Assembly: GCA_036346205.1 (NCBI GenBank)
Contig: JARFJB010001814.1
Location: 744,001 to 808,000 of the forward strand
Origin: Vesta saturnalis
Lineage: Eukaryota; Arthropoda; Insecta; Coleoptera; Lampyridae
Length of the DNA stretch: 64,000 nucleotides
Reading direction: 5' to 3'
Under the pieces are notes generated by a model. That model searched no databases, was not told where the DNA came from, and worked only from the letters and a program-made list of their open reading frames with translations. This document shows, piece by piece, positions 45,515 to 56,636 of this stretch (positions are counted from its first letter, which is position 1; every line of letters begins with the position of its first letter). The translations under genes and the position numbers were made by a program.

Positions 45515-46910
45515 GTGAAAATATTTAAAATACGCGGCATTTGCAAGAGCATTAATATGGTGAAAGGAAATGACATCATGATAATGATGTGCAGTTTTTA
45601 AGGCAGTCGCATACAGTGAGCGATGAGAAAGGGTCGCATAAAAATAAGCGATAAGTGATATTGTATAGTCACGCCGCCCTATAAAGTGTGAAAATTACAA
45701 ATAAGAATTAATTACGGTGATAGGGAAAAAGTAGAAGATTGCCTTCTTTACTAAAATAATCAAAAGTGACGTAATAAGTGAAGATAACACGTTTTATAGG
45801 TCTCAGAACCGTAATCAAGTGTGTTTAAATTGTGAACAATAAGTATAATCGGTAATCGATCCAAATTGGTAAATCGAAGTATAAAGGACAATAAGTCGAA
45901 TTTATTGATGTGTAAAAAGGGAGAATTCGCGGTTTGTAAATAACGCAGACTAATTGTAGTTAAAACTGAACGATTAAGTAAACGCTGTACAGTGTAAAAA
46001 TATAGAACAATTATTTACTAAAATCATTAACTGGTGGAAGAAAATTAGAACCGTATTCAACTACACAAAAGTATGAGAAAAGATAAGGGCAACAGCAGAG
46101 AAACGGTGCCAGAATGCGAGCAGGTGACATCATCGGAAGAGCAGGCTCTAACCTATCTGAGGCTCGTTTATCGGTCAAAGAAACACCAGCATTACATTGT
46201 CAATGAAAATAAGTAAGAACCTCTTTTGTTTGTGTTAATAAATAAAACTGTTTTGTTTGATTTCTCGAACTTTTACATTTGACTATCACGATTTAACGAT
46301 AAACAATACGTTTGATTCCGATAAAGATTTTATTTGTTATATGTTAGCTTTAAGAAGGTTATTATAGATATAGGTTTAATTTTATATATATTTGTAAACA
46401 ACATATTGATGGATTTTCGTTCAGATTTGGAATTTAATTAAATGAGTATAACGTTTGATTTACTTTTATTGCTAAAGATTATTAATATCACAAGCTTACA
46501 CAATTATTGAATATATAAATGCAGAAAGAGGTCAACTCAATAGGAATCCAGATAAATAAATAAATCAAAATGAGCATAATTTTGATCAACGATAACAGAA
46601 ATCGTTTCTTTATATTAACTAAGCTAACCGTTGCAATAAATTAAGAAAGGAGTTAGTAAACACAAAGCTTAAAATTCATTTACGTAAACCGAAATTTATT
46701 AGCAAGCAAAGTAAAAATTAACTAGTAAATGATATCTTTATAAATTGAACCTATTCAGTTTTAATAAAACGTAATAAAAATAATCATCTCCGGTAATAAA
46801 TTTTATTCAAAAATGTTGGAATTATAAAAGAACTCAAATCTTATTCTTTGGAGCGGGTTAAACAAACAAAAGTAATATCTAAGGGTACTACGCCCGTTGC
46901 AAGTCGCGTG
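45345..46910 (+). repeat. Non-coding block, copy 2 of a diverged 1.5-kb direct duplication
   Basis: Collinear with 15455-17060. Shared islands include TTTTTCTGGATAAAGAAATGG near 45358, GTAATCGATCCAAATTGGT near 45852, GAATTTATTGATGTG near 45898, GAGTATAACGTTTGATTTA near 46443, AATGATATCTTTATAAATT near 46727, ATTATAAAAGAACTC near 46823 and CCCGTTGCAAG near 46890. A (TA)n tract at 45445-45509 is inserted relative to copy 1. Conserved islands alternate with poorly alignable stretches and no open frame is shared. Confidence 0.75.
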
Positions 46911-46919
46911 TTTTCCTTT

Positions 46920-47445
46920 ACTGCCAATCTGTGCTCTCGTCTTGCGCTGTTTTTTCCGTTAGTTTGAACTTCCAAATTTATTTTAGGTTTTGGATTCGCA
47001 CTGACCGTCCCCAACATTTTATCAGTCCTAATTCAGTATTGATTTTAATTCTTACGCATTCTGCATCTTTTAACTGTAATTGCTTTTGCATAGGCCGCAG
47101 TATTTTATTGGCCTCCTCTTTTTCTTTCTGTATCTGTTTTGGGTATTGCGGTTTTGGGTCTCTCTTTATGTAGTTTTCTGAGAATCCATGTTTTTGCCGA
47201 TTTCAGTTGGTCCATTTATGGTGCTAGAGAAATGGTAAATGGTTGTCACTTTCTATCCCCATAGTCAATTTGATTTTCCACTATATCATCAATATATCTT
47301 AGACATAATCTTGGTTTGTCTTTGGCTAATTCTAAATCCCTTTCTTCTAAGTTTGTCATAAATAAGTTGGCGATGACTGGTGGCATTGGTAAAGCAATCG
47401 GTGCTCCTTTAACTTTCTCTGGTCTCCGTAAATGACCAGGGGTTC
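46920..47445 (-). pseudogene. Penelope-like reverse transcriptase fragment
   Basis: The minus strand from about 47440 reads RRPEKVKGAPIALPMPPVIA, then NLFMTNLEERDLELAKDKPR and LCLRYIDDI. This is the Penelope-type palm (MGSPISPVIANLFM...LRYVDDTF) with the catalytic YIDD at about 47295. Downstream, QPFTISLAP and TWILRKLHKERPKTA may represent the PFLD and RKPT region. An in-frame stop and frame changes are present. It is on the opposite strand to the piece at 43605-44215, so the two are not one simple element. Confidence 0.68.
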
Positions 47446-49535
47446 TTCAACCAGAAGTATAAACAAGTATTCAAGTGCCTTCCTAATAACAAAGGTTCAT
47501 GCGCTACTAGAGTGAAAAACAGTTATGAATAGTTAATAAAAAAGACGTTTTAGGATAACTGTCATCCTAAAAATTACTACTTGTTTGAGTCTGCTATAAG
47601 CCGAACTTGCTAAGATGACAAGGTAATTCTTCGAGTCCAATTTTGACTTAAGATAAATCAATACTTTTAGTACCATCAAAATTATACAATTCAAATCTTT
47701 TCATTATAATAGTATATTGAGTATCAAGAACAGTAAGGGACGCTTACCAGTCGACGGCCATGTTTGGCCGGAGACCGGTGCAACCCTTAATGTTCGTGAT
47801 GCTCATATTTTTTGCACGATTGTATTAAATTTACCACAATTTAAATTATTTAATTTCTACTAAATAAACGAAAAGTCGTTTTAAATAGAAATGTCCAAAT
47901 TTTTTGTTCTTATTGTTGTGAAATAATAGCACCTATTATAATTTTACGTTGGTAAGTAAAATCTTACTGACGAGTTGAGCCTCGCAAGCAGTAAAAATAT
48001 CCTACTGTCTTGGAAACAGATATGATAAATAAACGAAAAAGCTCAATCGTGCAAAAAATATTATTTTTATGAAATAAATAAAATGAACAATTAACGTTTG
48101 CATAAAGCGTTTACAAAAAGAACTTTTTTGAAACAAGTTTACCCATTTGAATTTAAATAACGTAGATTTAATTCATTCCGCACACTGTTAGATTGTCAAT
48201 AGGGTATAACAAATTGTGTTTTCTCTTCGCACTCATCTATAACTTATTCACGAGTTCAGCAACTGTAATGTAATGAAAGTAAGAGGAAACACGTTAACCG
48301 CATAAAAAGAATAAAGCTCTAAATGTGCCATACTAAGTGGCCTAACCGTGAAGAATCAAATTTAACTTTTGAATAAAATTCAAATACGCATGACATGCAA
48401 AGCACATTACAATCAAATGTAGATTTTGGGAAAATGTTAGCATTATCACACCATGAGGCGAGACTGGTTATTCTTTTAATGCTAGCTTAAATTAGAATGT
48501 GTTTATCAATAATAATTTTTAATAAACGCTTGTTATTTTTTAATAATGACAGCACGCACCTTATAGAGATTGCAACATTTAATTCATAACAATCACATTA
48601 AAGAAGTATACAAACCGCAACGTTTAACATTAGCACATACCATTGAAGAAACAACATATCATGTAACCATATACGATAACGTTAAATAGCAGCAATTATT
48701 ACAATGCCCACATATGCAAAATAATTACACATAATAACGCTATATGAAAGCGTAAAGAAGAAAAACGAATACTATATTTGTACTATAATCTAATTTTTAA
48801 CCCAGATGTGCCTAATGTACCGTGTGTCCCGATTTCGTTGTTTTAGTTGTAGTTTAAAGATATCGTTGTTATTATCAAAGATTGAAGTTTGCAGTTTTTA
48901 CATTCACGTACTACTTTGTTGACTAGATTACATGCAAAATCGAAAATTTAGTATCTTATTTTGTTTTGGACTTATAGCCAAAGGTCGATACTTCGACACT
49001 TTTTTCAAGGCCTTATACCTTGATTAATACTATTACACTGATATTTTTCGTCAGCGGTACCCCTATATTGCGAAGTGCCGAATTCAGTGGCGTACTTAGA
49101 AGTGCGGTGCGGTTTTTTAGTAATAATATAAACTTGCATTTTTTTAAATGGGAATTATAGTTGAATTGGCAACCACCATCTGCAGTTCTTTCTTAGCCTT
49201 TTAAAAATATAAATATAGACAATCCTGAAAAAAACATCTTCCAAATATTTTTTTTCACCACGCCGGTGTCCCACCCAATAATACTTTGGCAGTGAGGCAT
49301 TACTTAGAAAACCGTTTCCAAAATTCTTGGATTGCAACATTTGGTTCTGAAGAAAGAATTTTAAATGGAATGTTGTTGTCATCAAAGTATATGTCAATTA
49401 CAATATTGAAGTATTTATTCTTTCTTCATAATTTTTGTGCAAATGCTGATGCAATTTATACTTGTAGGATCGATATTTATATTTATATAAAATTCTAAAG
49501 ACCGAATCTTTATATCTTTGACACACACCGTCGAT
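47446..49535. other. No recognisable gene
   Basis: AT-rich. CAGTGGCGTACTTAG at about 49087 resembles a hAT-like end, but a partner was not located. Confidence 0.5.
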
Positions 49536-49539
49536 TTCT

Positions 49540-49770
49540 CTAAGAGAAGCATTTTTGGTCTAACTCTTTTTCTTCATTTATAATAAATCCATTATTTGCG
49601 TTTTCATCTGGGCACTCGCACCTTTTTGCCACAAGTTTAGGAAAATATTGTCTGGGTGGATGACGTGTTTCTGGAAACCTCTCGGCATACACACGAGCAG
49701 CGTTTGTAGAATTTTGCCTACATTATCCAAAAATTAGAAGCACATCTATTTTTTCAGAACTTGCATGACT
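49540..49770 (-). pseudogene. Helix-turn-helix fragment of a DUF4817-type transposase
   Basis: Minus-strand reading EKIDVLLIFG, CRQNSTNAARVYAERF and PETRHPPRQYFPKL matches the N-terminal pattern of the DUF4817 domain (xxMIxxYGEARGNxxxAxxxYxERFPxRRxPxxxxF). Sequence to the left (49155-49400) may be a further remnant but shows no clear catalytic motif. Confidence 0.5.
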
Positions 49771-50289
49771 AATTTACCAAAAACACATTTAATATTAAGT
49801 GAAATACAAAAAAAATACGAATACAGTACGAATAAAGCAACAAATACACAATTTGGTTATGACATCAATAAAAATAACGAAATAAATGAAATAATTTGTT
49901 AGGAAAACTGAGAGTTTCACCATGGCAAACATGCATTGTTTATTCTAAGGAGCCTTAGTTTTTCTAAAAACGCAGCCGGCGCGGCGTCGTATCGTCGGAC
50001 GGCGTGGAACTTGTTACTTATTACTTACGGTTTAATAAACATTTCCGGGCAAACCGTAAATGACAGAAAACAATTCAATATGTCAAACAATCCAGATTTA
50101 TCTGACATATCTACCTACCAAATTTCATTTATTTATTAAAAATTGCATTGTATGTAGAACATTAGGCAAATCCGCCACTTTCTATGTAATGTTACCATAA
50201 GTGTAGTGTGTTGCTATTTGTTAATATTTTGTTTACACCACAAGAAGTAAACACATTTTTATTTTTTCTGAAATTTTACACTTCATGAG

Positions 50290-51690
50290 ACATTGTCCAT
50301 GATTGAAGATGATGAGAGTGATGCTAAAGAAGTCACTCTACTACCACCAATCAATGCTTACGATGATATTCATATCATCGTTCACGATGAGGGTTAAGGC
50401 GATGCAGACCTCCTGGACATCAATAATTTACCTAATTCATCAATGAATTCTACCTGAAGTCGTTAGTAAAGTAGATCCAATGAGGATTGAAAATCAGAAA
50501 ATGAGGTCCCCATTAGCGAATTTAAGGCGAGAATGTCATATTTGGCGAAAGGAAGAATATGTACGAATACATGAAAGAAGATTTACCTTTAAATAGCAAC
50601 GTTTTTCCAAATGAGGAATATCGTAATGCTGAAGAAGAACCTTCAACCATGTTTCTCAAATTTTGAAAATTATGGTGAACGAAACAAATCGATATGCATC
50701 TCAAAAGAATAGAACGTAAATTATCACTTTGTTTAAAATGAAGAACTTCATCGGCATATTTATTCTCTGCCAAGGCGAAGAATGTACTGGGAAAAGCATA
50801 TTGTTGGCTATAATAATTTGGTTGCCAAATCCATTTCACGGGGTAAGTTTGAATATATTATGCCAAATGAGAATTTCGCTAATAATACAATGATACATAA
50901 ATCTGATGTTTGCCAAAGTTCGGCATCTAAACATCTCAATAAAAAATTTTTATAATATTCCATGGCTGAAGAATACCACAGCATAGATGGTTCAATAAAA
51001 AAAACGAAAGACATGGTTGCAAACAGTATATCCATAGCAAACCTATCAAATATGGATATAAGCTATCGGTCAGCACAACGCGTTTTGGGTTCATTAACTG
51101 GTTGGAACCTTATCACGCAGCATCAACCAATATTTGTGGAAATGAAAATACGGACCTGGGAGTAGAAACTAGTTCTGGAATACTATGACCGACTAAGAGA
51201 AAAATGGCCAGAGGTAAATTACATCTGTTTTTCAATAATTTTTTCTCTTCTCCAGCATTGCTCGAATTTCTGGAACTGGAACTAGTCACGAGAATCGATT
51301 ACCTAATAGTCCTCTGGTAGACTCCAAAGTTATGAAAAAAAGAAAGAGAGGTACTTTTGATCATAGAAAATCAAAAATTCCATTATCTTCACAAAATGGA
51401 ATAACAAAAATATTGTTTCGCTTAGCTCCAAAGTGTCTGGAGTCAACCTTATTCGATCAGTGAGGCGTTACTTACAGAAACAAAAGAAATATATTGAAGT
51501 AGAGCAACCGGACGTAGTACATTTGTATAAAAATATGGGAGAGGCTCAGACCAGAACGTATGTTTGGGGAAAAATGGTATTTTTCTCTCATAAGTCATTG
51601 CATTTACATGGTGATACAAAACAGTTGGTACATTCACAAAAGAACTGGGGGAAGTATGCAGAATACCATTAAAAAACAACCACTGGATGT
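50290..51690 (+). pseudogene. piggyBac-type transposase relic
   Basis: Plus-strand frames give an acidic N-terminus (MIEDDESDAKEV), RRRMYWEK, NNLVAKSISRGKFEYIM and AEEYHSIDGSIKKTKDMV, the last covering the region where IDExMVPYYG normally stands. Then follow REKWPEVNYI and, from 51433, GVNLIRSVRRYLQKQKKYIE with VEQPDVVHLYKNMG. These correspond to the piggyBac blocks SRRxYWE, VANSMSRNRFEEIL, the first catalytic Asp region, and HGxEPxxxVxRWSRKxKKxI...QPxVVxxYNxxMGGVD. The conserved MGGVD is broken (NMGEAQ). Many stops and at least three frameshifts show it is dead. No intact TTAA-flanked ends were found. Confidence 0.8.
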
Positions 51691-52080
51691 CAGAATGTAA
51701 TATTGATTTAATGAAAATGTTTCACAAAATATCATCTAATGAAATATTTGTTGTTGTGCATATTTCTATTGCCCCACATGTAGGACACAATAGTACAAAT
51801 ATATGTATGCAGGGGAAGTTCAGTCAGTGTTAATAAATTAAATCAAAAATACTTTGTATTCCATAACTATATTAATGTCTAGCTTGAAATTGTCATGGTA
51901 CTAACCGTTTCACTCAGACGGAAATTGGTTAACATTTACCCCGCCCTTGGATTTCAATTTTCACAAAAACTGACAAATGGTGCTCCCAATTTAAGATAGG
52001 TAAGTGCCTACTAGGATATAAATTTGCACCCTCATACGTATGACAAAGTATCGCCAAGATCGGCCACGGTGTTTGTAGGA
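51691..52080. other. No recognisable gene
   Basis: AT-rich sequence between the piggyBac relic and the GT-rich tract. Confidence 0.5.
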
Positions 52081-52620
52081 TTATGTGTTTGTGTGTTTGT
52101 GTGCTTGTGTGGTTGTGTGTTTGAGTGTTTGTGTGTTTGTGAGTTTGAGTTTGTGTGTTTGTGTTTTTGTGTGTATGTTGTGTGTTTGTGTGTTTGTATG
52201 TTTTGTATTTGTGTTTGTGTGTTTGTGTGTTTGTGTCTTTTGTTTTATAGTTTTTTTTTGTGTTTGTATTTGTTTATGTTTTGTGTGTTTTGTGTTTGTG
52301 TGTTTTGTGTGTTTTGTTGTTTTTGTGTGTTTGTTTTTGTGTGTTATGTGTGTTTTGTGTTGTTGTTTTGTTTTGTTTTTTTTTGTGTTTGTGTGTTTTG
52401 TTTTTGTGTTTTGTGTTTTTGTGTTTGTGTGTTTGTGTGTTTGTATTTTGTGTTTTGTTGTTTGTGTTTGTGTGTTTGTGTAAATTTTGTTTGTGTGTTT
52501 GTGTGTTTGTGTTTGTGTGTTTGTGTTTGTGTGTTTTGTGTTTTGTGTTTTGTGTATTTTTGTTTTTGTGTTTATAGTGTTTTGGTGTTTATGTAGTGTG
52601 TTTATTTTATGTATTAGTGG
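52081..52620. repeat. GT-only low-complexity tract (TGTGTTTG-type)
   Basis: More than 500 bp in which the plus strand is almost entirely G and T, in units such as TGTGTTTG and TTTTGTG, with very few C or A. It grades into T-rich ATTTTATTTTA sequence to about 52710. Open frames rich in Phe, Val and Cys are artefacts. Confidence 0.95.
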
Positions 52621-52710
52621 TTTAAGTTTAAATTATTGTTTTGATTTAGTTTGTGTTATTTTGTTTTATTTTATTTTTAAATTTTATTTTTTAATTTTTA
52701 ATTTTTGATA

Positions 52711-55700
52711 AAAGTATTGTTAAAAATTGGTACACGTTTTGATATGTTGTTTGAATTTGTTTGTGTTAATAGAATTGAATAGTGTTTTGTTTTAAAACAA
52801 GATAAAAAAATTTAAAGTAAATTGTTTTTTGCTTAAGACTTTATAAACAAGTTTAACAGTGGCAATATTGATTAATGTGTTGACATTTAATTTCATTGTT
52901 ATATTTATTGATTACTATCAAATTTTCTAAATTAAACGGTTATTAATTTTTAATAACAATTTCTTTTAAATGTAATTGATTGAAAAAAGATTAGTGTTAA
53001 AGTTTGTTAATATTCAGAATTTGAATTTGTTCATGCTGTCAAGACATAAATTTAACAATATGAAGATTTCAGAGTTATAACTTAGTTCTTGTGTACTTTA
53101 TGCTAAAAAAGCAAGTTTAAACAAGTAGGCTCAATATTGATTAAGGTATGGTAGCGCATGCTTTATATTCATTGTTATAATAGCTGCTGATAAATAACAT
53201 GCAATAGTTTTCATACAAAACCGAAAGATATTAAGAACGTAAAAACTTCGTTTTAAATTAAATGCACTAAACAAGCATTTAAGGTTTAAAAATGCGCAAA
53301 TATTGATAAAGAATACACTTTGACACGCTTCATATAGATAAATTACGGTATGACACATAAACGAAAGTATAATACTACTCAAAGTTATTTCATAATATTT
53401 TACAAAAAGGATGTCCAAAAGATATGACACATGTCGGATGCTATGAAAACAAGTGCGTCACTCTGTTAACGTGAATAAACTTAAAATCAAAAATATTGAT
53501 TTGACGACGTTCGGTTAGATAAAATACTAGGAATGAGCTATTTAGAAAGAGTGTATTAACATTACAATCAAACATTACTCAAAGGTGGAGTTCACAAAAT
53601 CTTTAGTCTCAAACAGATCAGTGGACGTGCCAAACAAGTTTTTTGAAAGTCAGTAGCTACAGCTAATGACATAACTAATTCGATTACGTGGTACTAACAG
53701 TAAACCAAAAACATAAAAGCTTACAGTTTTCGACTAAATATTTACCAAGAAAAAATCCAGGAAAAAATCATGCGTGTTTTAAAGAAACCATAATAATAGA
53801 CTTAAACGAACAAAATAAAAGTTGGCAAAAGAATTACAAAATACTTTAAGTTGCTAAACACCGGATCAGACCAAGTACTAATTGCTATGAAAGTAAGTAT
53901 TTAATAAATTGCACATACATATAAACAAACTCATAAATGCAATTACAGGTGTATGAACACCCCTAATTATTAGTATAAACTTACAATACAAATCGTGTAT
54001 TCAACTAAATATTTTCAAAAAATTGTCCAATCAGAATATCCTACATGTTTAACGGACATGTTATCACTAATTAAAAATGTTGCTTATAAAGATTAAACGT
54101 AAATTACAAAATAAAAATTTAAATTTAAATATAAAATATTTAAGTGAATATTGAGAAACAGTGTAAAAATAATAGTACTATTAAAGTAATATTATAAAAT
54201 AAATCAAATTACATAACACAAACATAATAAAAACATCTCAAAAATGTAGCAGTAGCGATTCCATAAACGGGGATAAATCTCTAATTTAGAGTATATGTTA
54301 ACAGAATTGGATCATACATAATTAAAATTCGCTACTACATAATCTGCAACATGTCAAGGATTTTTATTTTGAACACCCACTACAGTAAGGTATCGTATTA
54401 TGTGAGATAGAAATCACTTTAAATTCACAAGAAGTTGTAGTATTCTAAAAATTACAGACATAAATTAAATAGTCTCCATAACCATGTTTATATATACGAA
54501 ATATTTCCTAATGAAAGTTATGTTTAAGACCAGGTTTTAAAAATATGTTAGTAATTACGTCGCCAATTTTTAAGACAATCGATTCCAAAAATTTAATCAA
54601 TACCGCGACGGATAACTAAGAAACGAATATTTGAGAAAACGAGTTGGTTAAAAGAAAGAGAGTAGCAAGAAGATAGCTTTAATTAAACTACCAACATAAA
54701 AGAAATATCCTCGATAATATCTAAAAGGATATCAGATGTCTACCAGATTATTGACATACGCATTTGCGAACACATGTTTTCAAACGATTAATTGCATAAC
54801 GCAACCAAGTTAATTGTCTCTATTATATTTGAACACGTTTCTAATCTACTCTACAATTTCATAACACTAAGAACTAAATAATTGGTACCCAAGTTATACT
54901 ACATAAATTAACAAGGGTAATCTGTCAGGCCACCACAAAATTTTGATACACCAGTAAACGTAATACCAAGTACACCGGATACGAAGGTGATCCTCTCATG
55001 CCAAAAAGTATATAAGAACGGGGTACCCAGTATTCATAACACTGGGTGAAGGTTTGTTACAGGGCTGTAAAGACCTACGACCTTTCTCTTAGTATATACA
55101 GTAAAGACAGGCCGTCGCCTACGTCTTCTGGACATTACTGAAATCCCGCTCGAAACTCACACCTACCTACATCCAGTACTTAATAACCGTACACAGTGTC
55201 TGTGAATCGCAGAAGAGTACCTCCATAACCTGTTGTATAAATTAGTAGTCCACCTAACCATCGTAAATACCTGGTGCGAGAACGTTTGTAAATATATTAG
55301 ATAGTACGTAATTATTCTATCTTTACGTAAACCTATTAGAGTAGTTTTTAATATTAAGTATTTTGTTCCCTTGATTAATTATAAATAATTAAACTTAGTA
55401 TAGAGATCGGTAATTAATTTAGTTAGATAAATTATCTAATTGCCTACATTAAACCGGTTATAATTAGAGAAAGACCGTCGAGAGACTCGCGTTTGCAGAC
55501 GCGCATTCGCGTGTATTATTTCCCGAGGAGTAGGACATCCTTGCTTCAGCGCTTCAGAGTTACTGACATATAAACACGATATCGATTTTCTCAAACGATT
55601 CGAGTTCATTGCGCTGGCGCTGATCAAACACTGCATCAAGCATAACGCTCGCGCTACTGTACATGCAGGACCGTAACCTAAACTTTGCCTCTTAGGTAAG

Positions 55701-56025
55701 GAATAGATTAAACAAAACTCTCTTTGTTCACAGAAGCGACGTCGCACCCAGTGACGCCACGACCCGGACCGAGAAGTTCACCTACATATTGTGTTCATTA
55801 CCTTCTGATTTTTTATTTATTGTCAATATCTGATTAATATACATTTTGAAAATGCTTTACGGTTTTTATTTAAGGTTACAGTGTTAAGCCCATCCAGTAA
55901 TTACTACGAACCACACCCCGTTTATAAAATAAACCCGATTGAGCAAAGCCGAGGCAAGATAAAACCGCGCTGGGTTACCAAACCAGAAGGGCGCAATATA
56001 AAGTAGCACCTAAAGATAAGGGGCA
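52711..56025. other. No recognisable gene; promoter-like stretch near 55010
   Basis: AT-rich. At about 55008 TATATAAG is followed by CCCAGTATTCATAACACTGGG, i.e. a CCCAGT/ACTGGG hairpin about 20 bp downstream of a TATA-like box. This could be a promoter, for instance in an LTR, but no LTR ends were found. The 103-residue minus frame at 55436-55747 lies in a locally GC-richer patch and is not recognised. Confidence 0.4.
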
Positions 56026-56029
56026 TTAT

Positions 56030-56290
56030 ACTATTTCATTTCGAAAAAATTTAAATATCTTTGGCCGTCCACACTTCCAGCATAAAAAATCGGTCCAATG
56101 ATTTTATTTCGTAGCAACAGACCACACATTTATTGACAGCTTGAATTTTGTGCGGGTTTCTTTGACCCAAAAGTGTTTCTCCTTCAGAATGTGTTGCCAA
56201 ATTTCCTGACAATAATCTAAACGTTGCCTCTTATTATCTTCGCTTAAACTCTGGATGGAAAGAAATTTATAGGTGGTACTTGCAAGAGCG
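56030..56290 (-). pseudogene. Tc1/mariner-superfamily transposase fragment
   Basis: Minus-strand frames give QSLSEDNKRQRLDYCQEIW, KEKHFWVKETRTKFK and MCGLLLRNKIIGPIFYAG with SVDGQRYLNFF. These match the transposase stretch ending in NVWCGI...KIIGPxFxxGxLxGxRYLxFL between the first and second catalytic Asp. The first Asp itself is not seen. Frame changes occur twice. Confidence 0.65.
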
Positions 56291-56636
56291 TAAAGTTCTA
56301 TAAATTTTGTTCAACCATGTGTTGAAATAATTTACTGCATCCCTCATAGATACCTCAGAATTTTCTAAAAAAATTAAAGCAGTTCTTATATTCATATAAA
56401 CAACATGTTAAGAATGCCTTGAAAATAAAGTAAAATCCTTTCTCCAAAATGTTTAACAATATTTTTCCCGGTGTTTACTGATGGGACTCTCCTTCTGGGA
56501 TAAATTCGGTGATATTCATTTCTAACTCTCGAAACTTTTATTGTCATTAGTAGAAATAGGATTTCATGCTTTGGTGCATGACGTTAATGTTGCATGTAAA
56601 TGAACAAGAAGTGAAAATGTGCACGAATCATAATAA

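Noticed and set aside
52024..52708. Phe/Val/Cys-rich open frames up to 190 residues, superficially like membrane proteins
   Set aside because: The underlying DNA is a G/T-only low-complexity tract; absence of stops follows from composition.
55436..55747. 103-residue minus-strand frame in a GC-richer patch
   Set aside because: No domain, no family resemblance and no splice or promoter support strong enough to call a gene.
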